64,000 bases of DNA from Rubripirellula amarantea (lineage in GTDB: Bacteria > Planctomycetota > Planctomycetia > Pirellulales > Pirellulaceae): the NCBI RefSeq assembly GCF_007859865.1, contig NZ_SJPI01000003.1:496001-560000 (forward strand). Direction: 5' to 3'. The notes under the pieces were generated by a model that saw nothing but the letters and a program-made list of their open reading frames with translations, did no database searches and was not told the DNA's origin. The translations under genes and the position numbers were made by a program. Shown here one piece after another: positions 35,462 through 45,383 of the stretch. Each line of letters starts with the position of its first letter. Position 1 is the stretch's first letter.

Positions 35462-36514
35462 CTATGAAGTGGTGCCAGTCCACCTTTGAAAGTCAACGGC
35501 GTCGACGTTACGTCCACTCAAGACGATGACAACGTCACCATCACCGTCTAGGTTCACCTTCTTTTCTAACAGCGAAGCGATCGTGATCGCGCCGGATGGT
35601 TCGGTGCGCAACCCATGTTGATCGTCCATCCACTTCATCGCGCAACATGTTTCTTCGTCCGATACCGTAATGGCACTCGTCACACATTCGCGCAGGATGG
35701 GCCAATTATGCTGACCAACGTCGTATGACAGTAAGCCGTCGCAGATACTATCGGGATGATCCACTCGAACTCGTTCACCCTTTGCCAAAGACAATCCAAA
35801 ATCGTTTGCTCCGACTGGTTCAACGGCGATGATGGATGACTTTGGATAGTGGTGGCGAATCGCAAGTGCATGTCCCGCCATCAAGCCCCCGCCGCTGACC
35901 GCGCACAAAAAATGAGAGACGCTTCGACCTTGCTGGTTCAGTTCGCGCGCGATCTCAAGCCCACCTACTCCGTTTCCCGCAATTACATGCCTGTCGTCAT
36001 ACGGCGATGCCGCAACGGCGTTCTCGGTAACCGCAATTTCATGAGTCAAACGATCTCGCGCACCTGTGATGTGATCGGTTGACTTGTCGTACGTCCGCAC
36101 GTCCGCGCCAAAACTATAAGTGCGTTCGAACTTGACCTTCGGTGCGTCACTGGGCATCACAATAATGACACGTTTGCCATATTGATGTCCTGCAAACGCA
36201 AGTCCGGATGCAAAGTTACCAGACGAATGCGCCGCAACGGGACGGTCACCTATTTCCTTGAAATGGTTGGCCAGCCAATTGATTGCGCCAAGCAACTTAA
36301 ATGACCCCACCGGTGTCCATCCGTAATCCTTCACCCACACTCTTCGATCGCTCGACAATCCGAGTTCCTTTTCGAGCGGATACGAGCGAATCAATGGTGC
36401 GGGGGAGATGTGGCGCCGAATCACAGACTCGGCGGCGACCACGTCTTCGATGGTTGCCAATTGAAGGGGCGAATTCAAAAGAACACCTTGGCTGCGGTAT
36501 CGCGAAGCATCCAC
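35462..36514 (-). CDS. PLP-dependent threonine/serine dehydratase-like enzyme
   Basis: 350-residue fold-type II PLP enzyme of the threonine/serine dehydratase and hydroxyaspartate dehydratase group. The PLP Lys is in VGSFKLLGA, the substrate/phosphate loops are AHSSGNFASGLAF and SGGGLMAG, and the C-terminal LSGRNVDAVDF matches the conserved serine/threonine dehydratase end. It would deaminate a hydroxy-amino acid to a keto acid. It is the last gene of a six-gene operon and its ATG overlaps the upstream gene by 40 bp. The partner deacylase suggests its substrate may be released from an N-acylated form. Confidence 0.87.
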   Translation of the reverse strand: MDASRYRSQGVLLNSPLQLATIEDVVAAESVIRRHISPAPLIRSYPLEKELGLSSDRRVWVKDYGWTPVGSFKLLGAINWLANHFKEIGDRPVAAHSSGNFASGLAFAGHQYGKRVIIVMPSDAPKVKFERTYSFGADVRTYDKSTDHITGARDRLTHEIAVTENAVAASPYDDRHVIAGNGVGGLEIARELNQQGRSVSHFLCAVSGGGLMAGHALAIRHHYPKSSIIAVEPVGANDFGLSLAKGERVRVDHPDSICDGLLSYDVGQHNWPILRECVTSAITVSDEETCCAMKWMDDQHGLRTEPSGAITIASLLEKKVNLDGDGDVVIVLSGRNVDAVDFQRWTGTTS

Positions 36515-37422
36515 TGCTTATCGCTTTCGGATAGGAAGCTTATCTCGTCACGAATCAAACCAATGGATGCGTCGTAGGTGTGGTCCCCTTGAACTTGATA
36601 GGGACAATCGCTCGCCCACATCAAACGCTCGGGGCCAAATTGGTCGACAACCCTGCGAATCATTGGCACCAAGTCGGTGTAGGGTGGCTGTTTTCGACCA
36701 AGGGCATAGAACGCCGACGTCTTCACGTGCGTTTTGGGGAATCGTGATAGGCGACAAAGTTGATCGAGCGATTCTTGTTCAATCGTGCCACTCACGCCGA
36801 TGCGAGCAAAGTGGTCCACGACCACAGTCGTATCGGGGAACTGACTACACAACTCATCTACATACGGAATGTCAGTTGGATTGATCAGCGGACAAATCGC
36901 CAGTCCTTGCTCGGCTGCCAATCGCCACAACGTCGTCATTCCCGAGTTATTGCTCCAACCTTTCGCACCACTACGTGAATGCAATCGAAATCCTCGCACA
37001 CCCTGGCTGGCGAGACTTGTGACACGTTCAGCCAAGTCGCTGGCGTTGTGATCGACAATGCCGACTCCCGAAAACACACCAGGGTGCTTTCTCATGACGT
37101 CAATCATGTAAGTGTTGTCGTACTCGTAGAAGCTCATTTGAATCAGAACCACTCGGGCCACACCAGCCGGTCGGCAATGCGAGAACAACTCATCCGGCGT
37201 GAAGCTGGCGGGCTGCATGTCCGATCTTCCGAAGCGAGGGCTCAGCGGATACTTCGACGTATCCGGTGTCCACACATGCACGTGCGCGTCGATCCATGCG
37301 GGAGTATCCGGATCCGACAGGCCCACTTCGTCCGCAACGAGCGAATGTCGTTTTGGAATCGCCGCCGATGCGGCCGCTGCCGCGGAAGCACCTAGAAATT
37401 GCCGCCGATTAAGTTTGATCAT
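36475..37422 (-). CDS. Tat-exported amidohydrolase (amidohydrolase_2 family)
   Basis: 315 residues from ATG 37422. A twin-arginine signal (KLNRRQFLGASAAAAASA) indicates export. The TIM-barrel hydrolase has metal-binding DAHVHVW, the His in VVDHFARIG, and the Asp in WASDCPYQ. The family includes sugar-lactone and dicarboxylate-lactone hydrolases, so a lactone or cyclic amide is a fair guess for the substrate. It lies 19 bp after the M20 gene in the same operon. Confidence 0.87.
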   Translation of the reverse strand: MIKLNRRQFLGASAAAAASAAIPKRHSLVADEVGLSDPDTPAWIDAHVHVWTPDTSKYPLSPRFGRSDMQPASFTPDELFSHCRPAGVARVVLIQMSFYEYDNTYMIDVMRKHPGVFSGVGIVDHNASDLAERVTSLASQGVRGFRLHSRSGAKGWSNNSGMTTLWRLAAEQGLAICPLINPTDIPYVDELCSQFPDTTVVVDHFARIGVSGTIEQESLDQLCRLSRFPKTHVKTSAFYALGRKQPPYTDLVPMIRRVVDQFGPERLMWASDCPYQVQGDHTYDASIGLIRDEISFLSESDKQWMLRDTAAKVFF

Positions 37423-37441
37423 TTGTTTGCCTTGCATACGT

Positions 37442-38659
37442 TCACGAGAATTGAATCAGGAATTGCCGATAGATTTCGCTCGCCTGAATCACTTGCTCAC
37501 ACTCGATCCACTCCACCGCAGCGTGAGCCTGGTCGATGCTGCCGGGACCTAGAATCATACTTGGAATTCCCAACGCTCCGAATTTGCTGGCGTCACTACA
37601 AAACGGAACGCCGATCAACGTTGCGTCGTGACCCAGTTCATTAAGCACGGTTACCATCGTTTGCACAGCCGGCGACGTGGCCTCAGTTTCCAGCGGTCGA
37701 TCGCTCAGCATTGGCGGATGCATGACTACATCCATACCGGGATGCTTCGTCGCAACCACATCGATGATTTGTTGATAGTGCTGCAAGACCTGATCACGAG
37801 ATTCCCCCGGCAGCAGACGCCGATCCAATTCGATCTCGCATCGGTCGGGAACAAAGTTTACTTGCACGCCGCCTCGGACGACGCCGATGTTGCATGTGGC
37901 TGGACCAAGTAGTGGATGCGGGCTTGCGGCAAGACGGCGAGTGTCTCGCTCGATTGCTGCGATGATGTGAGCCATATGCTCGATCGCGTTGACGCCCAAG
38001 TGTGGTTTTGCGGAGTGTGCTGACTTGCCTCGTGTCTCAATCTTCCAACGCACCAATCCTTTGCTGGCGATAACCGGCTGCAACAACGTAGGTTCCGCGA
38101 TAATGGCTGCGTCGGCTCTGAGTGGATTTCGAGGCGTCCTTTCGTTTTCCAGAACCTCGGGATCGACCGGCCCAGCATCAAGCGAATCACATAATGCAAC
38201 TACACCTCGATACGAGAATTCTTCGTCGATCGTCGTAGCCATCAAAACATCACACGGCGGAGTGACGCCTTCCTTCGCAAGTGTTGCAATCGCGTGCATC
38301 ATCGCTGCCATTCCTCCCTTGGTGTCACACGAACCGCGACCGTATAGTTTTCCGTCGCGGATCTCTGGCATCCAAGGATCAATGCTCATCCCAACCGTCG
38401 AAACCGTATCTAAATGAGCTTCCAGCACAACTCGCCGGCTGGAATCTCTTCCCGGAATACGAGCGATAACATTGGGCCGATCGGGGTAGACGAGTTGTCG
38501 CCATGTTTCCACTCCCAAATCGTGGAAGTACTGTTCGACAAAGTCCGCCATGGCGAGTTCGGGAACGCCACCTTCATAGTTGGGATTGACGCTGTTGATT
38601 CGAACCAGATCGGCTAATAACTCGATCACCGGGTGATTTGACGATTTGTTATTGCTCAT
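37442..38659 (-). CDS. M20 family deacylase/peptidase (ArgE/DapE type)
   Basis: 405 residues from ATG 38659, which overlaps the MFS gene's stop by 4 bp (ATGA). Metal and catalytic motifs of the M20 family are present: EAHLDTVS (His/Asp), GRGSCDTKGGMAAM, IDEEFSYRG (general-base Glu), AEPT, and a late His in IDQAHAAVEWI. The dimerisation domain contains GKSAHSAKPHLGVNAIEH. Cytosolic (no signal peptide). Members remove acyl groups from amino acids such as N-acetylornithine or succinyl-diaminopimelate; here, between a transporter and a PLP dehydratase, it probably deacylates an imported N-acyl amino acid. Confidence 0.88.
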   Translation of the reverse strand: MSNNKSSNHPVIELLADLVRINSVNPNYEGGVPELAMADFVEQYFHDLGVETWRQLVYPDRPNVIARIPGRDSSRRVVLEAHLDTVSTVGMSIDPWMPEIRDGKLYGRGSCDTKGGMAAMMHAIATLAKEGVTPPCDVLMATTIDEEFSYRGVVALCDSLDAGPVDPEVLENERTPRNPLRADAAIIAEPTLLQPVIASKGLVRWKIETRGKSAHSAKPHLGVNAIEHMAHIIAAIERDTRRLAASPHPLLGPATCNIGVVRGGVQVNFVPDRCEIELDRRLLPGESRDQVLQHYQQIIDVVATKHPGMDVVMHPPMLSDRPLETEATSPAVQTMVTVLNELGHDATLIGVPFCSDASKFGALGIPSMILGPGSIDQAHAAVEWIECEQVIQASEIYRQFLIQFS

Positions 38660-39918
38660 ATTTCGCTCTGCCAATCGATTTCCTTGATTGGTCCGACCAA
38701 CACCAAATACGCGATGATTCCGAGAGTCATCACGCAAGCAGCCGCGTAGAACGCGGTGTTGTACGATCCCGTTTGCTCAACCGACCATCCTGCAACCAAC
38801 GGTGAAACGACACCGCCCATGTTGCCAATGCAGTTTTGGATTCCTGTCCAGCTTCCCGCTGCGGGGCCAGCCATCGTTTGAGTCATCGCCCACACGTTGG
38901 CCGTAAACATACCGAGTGCACAGCACGCACCAATCAGCAGCAGGATGCACGAAGTCGAGGACGCAACCCGCGACGCTGCCACCAATAGAACAGCGGCAAT
39001 CGCGAAGCCACCCAAAGCAATTAGCTTGCGAGCGAACGTTGGCGAACGACCATGTTTGATTAAGCGATCCGCTGCCCATCCCCAAAACACCGTGGACGCT
39101 GCCATCGCGAGAAAAGGCAGCGCCGCCAGAACGGCTGTTTCCTTCAAATTCAATCCATGAGCATCCATCAAATAGGATGGCAGCCAGGTGAGAAGAAAGT
39201 ACCAAACGTATCCAAGTGCAAACATGCCCAGCGAGGTGCCCCATACCGATCGGTTCATGGCAACTCGTCTGATCGTCGGGCTATTCTTTGTTTGCTCGTT
39301 CTTGGTGGTGTGGCTTTGCCTCGGTCGTGACGGCACATAGTGCATCCAGGGCAGTAGCCATAGAAAGCCGCCAACACCCAGGCCAATGAACAATGCTCGC
39401 CATCCGAATTGGTCGACCAACAAACCGCCTGCCAGAATGCTAAGTGCTGGGCCAATCTTTGTTCCCGCGTCAATCAACGAATTGACTAGTCCACGCTGTT
39501 GCTCAGGAAAGCTCTCGACTATCAATCGCGAAATAGCAGGATAAGCGGCACTCTCGCCAACTCCCAACAACAACCTTGCGGCCAACAACGCCGCGAATCC
39601 GTTTACGAACCCCGTCATCGCGGTTGCAATGGTCCAGATCAGATAACCGCCCGCGTAAACATACTTCACATCCAACCGATCTACCAACCAACCCGCCGGA
39701 AGCTGCATCAAAGCGTAGGTCCAAAAGAAGACCGAAAGCAGCAATCCTTTCTGTGACGGTGTCATCGAAAATTCGACTTCAATGTCTGGCACCGCAACTG
39801 ACAACGCACCGCGATCGATGTAGTTGACCAAGATGGATACAACCAAGAGTGCTAACAATGCCAATCGCGCATGACGTTCGATCGCGTTCTGGTCCTTAAC
39901 GTGGTCGTTAGTCGTCAA
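38656..39918 (-). CDS. MFS transporter (ACS, hexuronate/anion family-like)
   Basis: 420 residues with twelve predicted membrane helices. The pattern [19 protein letters not shown], the GWLVDRLD loop motif and the helix-4 region [20 protein letters not shown] are typical of the anion:cation symporter (ACS) group, which takes up organic anions such as hexuronates or sialate-like acids. It overlaps genes on both sides by 4 bp. It is likely the uptake system for the compound handled by this operon. Confidence 0.9.
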   Translation of the reverse strand: MTTNDHVKDQNAIERHARLALLALLVVSILVNYIDRGALSVAVPDIEVEFSMTPSQKGLLLSVFFWTYALMQLPAGWLVDRLDVKYVYAGGYLIWTIATAMTGFVNGFAALLAARLLLGVGESAAYPAISRLIVESFPEQQRGLVNSLIDAGTKIGPALSILAGGLLVDQFGWRALFIGLGVGGFLWLLPWMHYVPSRPRQSHTTKNEQTKNSPTIRRVAMNRSVWGTSLGMFALGYVWYFLLTWLPSYLMDAHGLNLKETAVLAALPFLAMAASTVFWGWAADRLIKHGRSPTFARKLIALGGFAIAAVLLVAASRVASSTSCILLLIGACCALGMFTANVWAMTQTMAGPAAGSWTGIQNCIGNMGGVVSPLVAGWSVEQTGSYNTAFYAAACVMTLGIIAYLVLVGPIKEIDWQSEI

Positions 39919-41309
39919 GACAAGATCCCATCGACAACATGGCCTGCAACGTCCGTTAACCTAAAGTCACGACCAGCATAACGGAATGTCAAACGCTCAT
40001 GATCGAGTCCCATCAAGTGCAGCAGAGTCGCGTGCAGGTCGTGCACATGGACTTTGTTTTCGACCGCATAGTAACCGTACTGATCGGTCGCGCCGTATTG
40101 AATTCCGCCACGAACACCGCCACCAGCCATCCACATTGTGAATCCTTCGGGGTTGTGGTCACGGCCGTCATGACCAGTGCCCTGACAAGTCGGAGTCCGA
40201 CCAAACTCACCGCCCCATAACACCAACGTGTCGTCCAACAGCCCGCGTGATTTGAGATCCTGCAACAGGCCAGAAATTGGTTTGTCGACTTCCAATGCAT
40301 TTTGCTGGTGACCTTTGCGAAGGTTGCCGTGCTGATCCCATTGGACGTCCGTATTACTATGCGTGACCTGAACGAAACGAACGCCACGTTCGGCAAATCG
40401 GCGAGCCATCAAGCATTGGCGACCAAAGTCGGCCGTAATCGGATCGTCGATTCCATAAAGAGAATGCATCGACTTGGTCTCTGCGGCGAGGTCTAGCGCC
40501 GCCGGCATCTCAGTCTGCATGCGAAACGCCAATTCAAATGATGCGATCCGAGCTTCAAGCTCTGCGTCTGGGCCTGATGAGTCGAGGAAACTCTGGTTCA
40601 ACGTCTGAGTCATATCAAGCTGCATCCGCTGCGACTTCCTCGACATCTGAGCGTTGTGCATGTACTTAACGCGGGCCTGTTCCGACGACTGGCTCGCGTT
40701 CCCCAGCGGTGTTCCTGAATGACTGGCTGGCAAAAACGCAGAACTCCAGTTCTTCGTGCCTCCATGGGCGAGCGTGGGACAGATGGTGATGAAACCCGGT
40801 AAGTTTTCGTTCTCAGTACCCAGCCCATACGACACCCAAGCACCCATGCTGGGCCGAACAAACGTGTCAGTGCCGGTGTGAATTTTCAAACAAGCACCAC
40901 CATGAGCCGGATTGGAACCGTGCATGGAATTGATAATGCACAAATCATCCACACATTTAGCAACGTGCGGAAACAATTCGCTAACGGCAATGCCACTTTC
41001 GCCGTACCGGCGGAATTTCCAGGGCGAAGCGAGCAAGTCACCGGTCGGCGCGAATTGGACACGCGGCTTATCAAACGGCAACGGCTTTTGATCGTCTTTC
41101 TGTAACTGCGGTTTGTAATCAAACGTGTCGATTTGGGAGGGGCCACCTTTCATGAACAGAAAGATGATGCGTTTAGCTCTGGCGGGAAAGTGAGTGGCGA
41201 ATGATGAGTTCGCAGCGGAACCTTCATCGGCCAGCAACGATCCGAGTGCCAACGAGCCAAACCCGGCGGAGCATTGCGACAGCAGTTGTCGTCTTGTCAA
41301 GTTCATCAT
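39915..41309 (-). CDS. DUF1501 family protein, Tat-exported
   Basis: 464 residues. The twin-arginine signal [20 protein letters not shown] is at the N-terminus. The sulfatase/alkaline-phosphatase-like DUF1501 domain starts at [18 protein letters not shown] and includes [21 protein letters not shown]1501 genes in planctomycetes almost always pair with a PSCyt1/DUF1549/DUF1553 gene, as here (15 bp upstream). The biochemical function of the pair is unproven. Confidence 0.92.
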   Translation of the reverse strand: MMNLTRRQLLSQCSAGFGSLALGSLLADEGSAANSSFATHFPARAKRIIFLFMKGGPSQIDTFDYKPQLQKDDQKPLPFDKPRVQFAPTGDLLASPWKFRRYGESGIAVSELFPHVAKCVDDLCIINSMHGSNPAHGGACLKIHTGTDTFVRPSMGAWVSYGLGTENENLPGFITICPTLAHGGTKNWSSAFLPASHSGTPLGNASQSSEQARVKYMHNAQMSRKSQRMQLDMTQTLNQSFLDSSGPDAELEARIASFELAFRMQTEMPAALDLAAETKSMHSLYGIDDPITADFGRQCLMARRFAERGVRFVQVTHSNTDVQWDQHGNLRKGHQQNALEVDKPISGLLQDLKSRGLLDDTLVLWGGEFGRTPTCQGTGHDGRDHNPEGFTMWMAGGGVRGGIQYGATDQYGYYAVENKVHVHDLHATLLHLMGLDHERLTFRYAGRDFRLTDVAGHVVDGILS

Positions 41310-41324
41310 GATTCCTCCGGGCGA

Positions 41325-43778
41325 TTATTTGACATACACGAACTCGCTGGACGAAACGATCGCCTGGCACAAAGCCTGCCACGCATGTTTCGGGGTGACT
41401 TCGTTTCCCTCAGTTTGAAACTGCGCCAAGAAGTCATTGGCCTGTTGAACTTCCGTTTCGGTTGGCGAACGCCCGAACGCTTCGTTAAACAGTCGAGCGA
41501 TGCGTTGATCACGATCCACATCAGCACCGGAAAGACGCTCGGCCATCGAGTTCGACACGCTGGTCATGAACTCGGAATTCATCAGGAATAATGCTTGCGG
41601 TGAGATCGTGCTCGTGTTGCGATTTCCGCTCAACACGCTGGCATCCGCGTAGTCAAACAACTGAAACATGTCGTACAGATGATTTCGAATCACGGGCACG
41701 TAGATGGACCGTCGCCGAGTGTCGTAATTCGACGTGTCCGTGGAAGTATGATTGAAAACGAGTTCTCGGTTTGGTGTTGCGAGCAGTCGCCCACCCATTG
41801 TTCGGTCGAGCGTGCCGCTGACAGCGAGAAGAGAATCCCGAATCGCCTCCGCTTCAAGTCGCCGGACATCGCATCGCCAGTAGTATCGGTTGTCACTATC
41901 GACCTTTGCATTGTTGGCGTCAAAGCTGCTGCTACGCCGATACGTTTCAGACAACATGATCAAACGGTGCATCGATTTGATCGACCAATCGTTTTGGATG
42001 AACTGCACGGCCAACCAATCGAGCAATTCTGGATGAGTCGGCGGTTCACCGCGCAGTCCGAAGTTATCCACGGTGGGAACCAAACCCTTGCCAAAGTGCC
42101 AACGCCAAATGCGATTGACCATCACGCGGGCGGTAAGTGGGTGATCCTCGTCAATCAGCCAACGAGCAAACTCAAGCCTGCCGCTGCTGTCGCTAGGAAG
42201 CAATGGCTGAGCATCTTTCGCAAACACCCGCGGAAATCGGCGAGGGACGGTCTCACCTAGTGTGAGATGGCTGCCACGAATATGAATGGCAACATCAGCC
42301 ACGACGCCGTCTACAACCGCCATGGCCGTCGGCATCTCTGGTGCCGATGCCTCAAGTTGCTCGAGTTGATCACGCAGCTCCTTTAACTCCGATCGCGTGG
42401 CCTCAGGAAATCGTTTCTCAATATCTTCGGGGACTGTCTCGCCCTTGGTCGGCGTGAGTTCGCGTTTCGCTGCTGCGATTCGAGTATCGATCTTCTGCTT
42501 CGCCTCGGTGACGATCCGCTCGTGCTCATTCTTGCGAGCCATCTCATCGGAATCAGCGATCAAGACCTCGTTCCAACGAGCGACGGTTTTGAACGATTCC
42601 ATCGTCTTAGTACTTTTGAAAATTCCCGCTAACGCGTAGTAATCCGCATGCTCAATAGGATCGAACTTGTGCGTGTGACAACGAGCACAACCCAATGTCA
42701 TTCCCATCAACCCTCGACCGATCGTGTCGATCTGCTCGTCAACGATGTCCATTTCCATTTTGCGTTCGTCGGCTTCGGCGAGCACTTTCGGACCTAACAA
42801 CAGGTAACCGGTCGCTATCAAACGTTGATGTCTCAATTCCGAATTGTCACCGGAATCGAGCAGATCACCAGCAAGCTGCTCGACGACAAATTGGTCGTAC
42901 GGCTTGTCTTCGTTGAAAGACTGCACGACATAGTCGCGATACCTCCATGCGTTCCCGTGTGCGGCATTTTCGTCCAACCCATTGCTATCTGCATAGCGAG
43001 CGACATCCAACCAGTGGCGTCCCCACCGTTCGCCGTAGTGAGGCGAATTGAGCAGTCGGTCGACGACAACATCAAACGCAGTTTCCGATTCATCAGCGAC
43101 AAAGGCCTCGATCTCTTCGGGCGTCGGAGGCAGTCCGATCAGATCGAAGGTCGCACGCCGTATCAAAGTTCGCTTGTCAGCGCGACCAAGCGGAATCAAT
43201 TCGTTGCGATCCAACTGGTCACCGATGAAAGCGTCGATCGGGTTGGCTAACGTATTAGCGGACTCATCCGAACGTGGCATCGTTGAATCGTTGAGCGGTT
43301 GAAACGCCCAATGCTTGCGTCCGGCTGCGAGATCAACAGTTCCTCTGGGAAGAGCAACTTTCACCTTACCACGATCGGGATGCGGAGCGCCCATCTCTAC
43401 CCATCGAGTCAGGTCGGCGACTTGTTGATCGGACAGCTTGCCTTCCGGTGGCATCCGTAATTCGCTGTCACGATAACTGATCGCTGTCACAATCAAGCTA
43501 CTTTGCGGTTTGCCCGCAACCACCGCTGGTCCGGCCTTGCCACCGGTCAACATGCCCGAGAGCGAGTCCAATCGTAGATCGCCCTCGGACGTCTCGTCGT
43601 TGTGACATTCGTAGCAATGATCGGAAAGCAACGGACGAATGCTTGTTTCAAAGAAACGTATCTGCTCGGCCGTCGGTTCTCCGGTGCTTGGTGCGTTCTC
43701 GCCACCGATTCCCAAAGTTGAATAAGTCAACGTGAGAAGTAGCGTGAGTGAATATCTCGTTGTTCGGAGGTAGTTCAT
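41325..43778 (-). CDS. PSCyt1-DUF1549-DUF1553 planctomycete cytochrome c protein
   Basis: 817-residue exported protein heading the six-gene operon. After a signal peptide (about 1-24) comes a cytochrome c domain with haem-binding CYECH (planctomycete cytochrome type 1) and the distal Met in ELRMPPEGK. DUF1549 follows (DAFIGDQL ... RRATFDLIGLPPTPEEIEAF), with a CARCH second haem motif near residue 368 (GCARCHTHKFDPI). DUF1553 is at the C-terminus (FARWLIDEDHPLTARVMVNR ... DSLLAVSGTLD). It probably moves electrons in the periplasm, with its DUF1501 partner acting on the substrate. The exact reaction is unknown. Confidence 0.92.
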   Translation of the reverse strand: MNYLRTTRYSLTLLLTLTYSTLGIGGENAPSTGEPTAEQIRFFETSIRPLLSDHCYECHNDETSEGDLRLDSLSGMLTGGKAGPAVVAGKPQSSLIVTAISYRDSELRMPPEGKLSDQQVADLTRWVEMGAPHPDRGKVKVALPRGTVDLAAGRKHWAFQPLNDSTMPRSDESANTLANPIDAFIGDQLDRNELIPLGRADKRTLIRRATFDLIGLPPTPEEIEAFVADESETAFDVVVDRLLNSPHYGERWGRHWLDVARYADSNGLDENAAHGNAWRYRDYVVQSFNEDKPYDQFVVEQLAGDLLDSGDNSELRHQRLIATGYLLLGPKVLAEADERKMEMDIVDEQIDTIGRGLMGMTLGCARCHTHKFDPIEHADYYALAGIFKSTKTMESFKTVARWNEVLIADSDEMARKNEHERIVTEAKQKIDTRIAAAKRELTPTKGETVPEDIEKRFPEATRSELKELRDQLEQLEASAPEMPTAMAVVDGVVADVAIHIRGSHLTLGETVPRRFPRVFAKDAQPLLPSDSSGRLEFARWLIDEDHPLTARVMVNRIWRWHFGKGLVPTVDNFGLRGEPPTHPELLDWLAVQFIQNDWSIKSMHRLIMLSETYRRSSSFDANNAKVDSDNRYYWRCDVRRLEAEAIRDSLLAVSGTLDRTMGGRLLATPNRELVFNHTSTDTSNYDTRRRSIYVPVIRNHLYDMFQLFDYADASVLSGNRNTSTISPQALFLMNSEFMTSVSNSMAERLSGADVDRDQRIARLFNEAFGRSPTETEVQQANDFLAQFQTEGNEVTPKHAWQALCQAIVSSSEFVYVK

Positions 43779-44374
43779 GACCCAAGCTCTCGTTTCGTCG
43801 CACGTCTACTCATGGGATCCCAGCATGCCGGTGAACACACGTGAGCGTCTTGGAGTATCAAGAACCCCATCGACAAATTCACGCTGTTGCGGCAACGGAG
43901 ACTCTTCTTAGGTATACCATGCCGCGAACGTTGGTTGTGTTACAGGATAGTCGCTCGGCAGATTGCGAGCGCGCGATGGTACTGCGATGAATTCACTTTC
44001 TAGTGCAGTGAAAACCGGGTGTCTTTTGCGACTCTTGGCGAATCGTTGCAGAGATGTCCTCTTCAACCATTGCACTGACCAGGCCCAATGCAAACTCGCT
44101 TTCTCCGATGTTTAGAAATGTGTCATCGTGAACAGATGGTTCGTCTGGATCGACAGACCAGTGAAGATCAAACATACGTTGCAGCACGCATCCTTAAACG
44201 GCAACGAAAAAGCCAGTGCACCGAATGAAAATCGCACTGATCGGGAAAAGCTACTTATCAACGAAGCAGGTTAGGGGTAGAGGCAACCGATCACGGAAAT
44301 GCCACTGATTTGTTGAGGCGATTGAAACGATCACCGGGTTCAAATTTGAGCGTGATCGCGTCACATTAGGAAAC
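43779..44374. other. Intergenic region upstream of the catabolic operon
   Basis: About 600 bp between divergent genes. It must hold the promoter of the minus-strand operon. One minus-strand ORF (43993-44175, starting MFDLHWSVDPDEPSV, 60 codons) has acidic, protein-like composition but no clear ribosome site and no family. I keep it only as a possibility. Confidence 0.35.
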
Positions 44375-44812
44375 ATGGCGAGACGAAAACCTGAATTCCG
44401 TATGATCACCCACGGCATCTACACCAAGTGGATTTCCGAATCAAAGGACCTGCCATCGTTTCAGGAACAGACAACGCAAATCCCAGCCCGCGTCGACATT
44501 GAATTTGGCTTTATCGTTTCCATCAAGAATGCGAAAAACGAATCGCTTCAATACTGCATCGACCACCCTGGAATTCGCGATAGCGATGGAAAAGTACGCG
44601 CCCCCTTTGAAGGCATCGTCTACGTCAAATCAAACGATTGGCAGTTCTATCTCGGTGATACGATTTGGGAACCGATTGCCGATAAGCTTGGTGACTGGCG
44701 GATGACGTTGGAACACGACGGCAAGGTGATCGCTGACAAGACCTTCCATGTAAGCGAAGGATCCTATGAAGAAAATCAGTCCACAAAAAAAGACTCACCG
44801 CTTTCGCCGTGA
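44375..44812 (+). CDS. DUF3859-like protein
   Basis: 145 residues, cytosolic, beta-rich: ITHGIYTKWISESKDLP, the conserved IPARVDIEFGFIVSIKNAK, WQFYLGDTIWEPIADKLGDW and VIADKTFHVSEG. This set matches what I recall of DUF3859, a widespread single-domain family of unknown function. The final residues (STKKDSPLSP) are encoded by the minus-strand terminator of the tRNA gene, so the C-terminus may be shaped by that overlap. Confidence 0.72.
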   Translation: MARRKPEFRMITHGIYTKWISESKDLPSFQEQTTQIPARVDIEFGFIVSIKNAKNESLQYCIDHPGIRDSDGKVRAPFEGIVYVKSNDWQFYLGDTIWEPIADKLGDWRMTLEHDGKVIADKTFHVSEGSYEENQSTKKDSPLSP

Positions 44813-44818
44813 GTCTTT
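44789..44818 (-). terminator. tRNA-Leu terminator inside the 3' end of the convergent gene
   Basis: AAAGACTCAC and GTGAGTCTTT form a 10-bp stem with a 10-nt loop. On the minus strand it is followed by a run of T (complement of the A-run at 44785-44791). It sits 15 bp past the tRNA 3' end and spans the stop codon of the plus-strand gene. Confidence 0.85.
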
Positions 44819-44833
44819 CGCGTGTTGCAAAGT

Positions 44834-44916
44834 AGGGCTGACAGGAATCGAACCTGCACTCCAGTAAAGGAACTGGATCCTAAATCCAGCGCGTCTGCCA
44901 GTTCCGCCACAGCCCC
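44834..44916 (-). tRNA. tRNA-Leu (anticodon UAG)
   Basis: 83-nt class II tRNA. The acceptor arm pairs GGGGCTG with CAGCCCT, with a G-U first pair. The anticodon stem CTGGA/TCCAG encloses loop TTTAGGA, giving anticodon TAG (reads CUN Leu codons). A long variable arm follows (TTCCTTTACTGGAG region), and the T-arm GCAGGTTCGATTCCTGT has the invariant TTCGA. CCA is not encoded; the next bases are ACT. Confidence 0.97.
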
Positions 44917-44930
44917 ATGGTTGCAAGATG

Positions 44931-44959
44931 AGTATGAGAACGAATTGTAATTCGATCAA
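44931..44959 (-). promoter_or_regulatory. Promoter of tRNA-Leu
   Basis: On the minus strand TTGATC, 17 bp, CATACT. The predicted start lies about 8 bp before the mature tRNA 5' end, so the tRNA is its own transcription unit, separate from the rplI operon upstream. Confidence 0.6.
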
Positions 44960-45109
44960 CATCAGCGGTGAATCTTAGTCGCTGCAAGGATAACGACTGG
45001 TCAACTTCGTTCAAGGTGACCAGCAAATTCGGCACGTTATCCGTTATGTGGATCGTCAAAGCTTGGTGGAAATGTTGTCCAAGCCAAGCAATCAGGCCAA
45101 GCAAAAAAA

Positions 45110-45145
45110 TGACAGGGGCCTCAGGGGCAGTTGAGGCCCCTGTCA
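45110..45145 (-). terminator. Terminator of the rplY-pth-rpsF-ssb-rplI cluster
   Basis: Perfect 14-bp stem TGACAGGGGCCTCA with its complement, 8-nt loop, followed on the minus strand by seven T. It is 239 bp after the rplI stop and before the tRNA promoter. Confidence 0.88.
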
Positions 45146-45383
45146 CACCAAACCGGACGATGGGGCAGCAGTATCCGGCTGGTGTTGTTTCTAACTTGAC
45201 CAGGTAAGGTCAACAACTTGACAACCAAAGTATCGGATATACCCCCCGATATCTTTTGCGGAAAGCCGCAAAGTAGGTTGAATAGCTAAGGTCGTGAAAC
45301 TCAACGTCGCCGGAAACGTAGACCTGCGGTGCGTGACAAAGGCACCACAGCCGTTACGCCCAGGTTTCAAAATTCGTGATCGA

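Noticed and set aside
43993-44187. Minus-strand 64-codon ORF in the operon's upstream region
   Set aside because: Composition is protein-like but there is no Shine-Dalgarno, no family and no syntenic support. Noted under the intergenic region only.
44917-45383. Protein-coding gene between tRNA-Leu and rplI
   Set aside because: The open frames there run across the rplI-side terminator hairpin and the tRNA promoter; the region is explained by regulatory elements.
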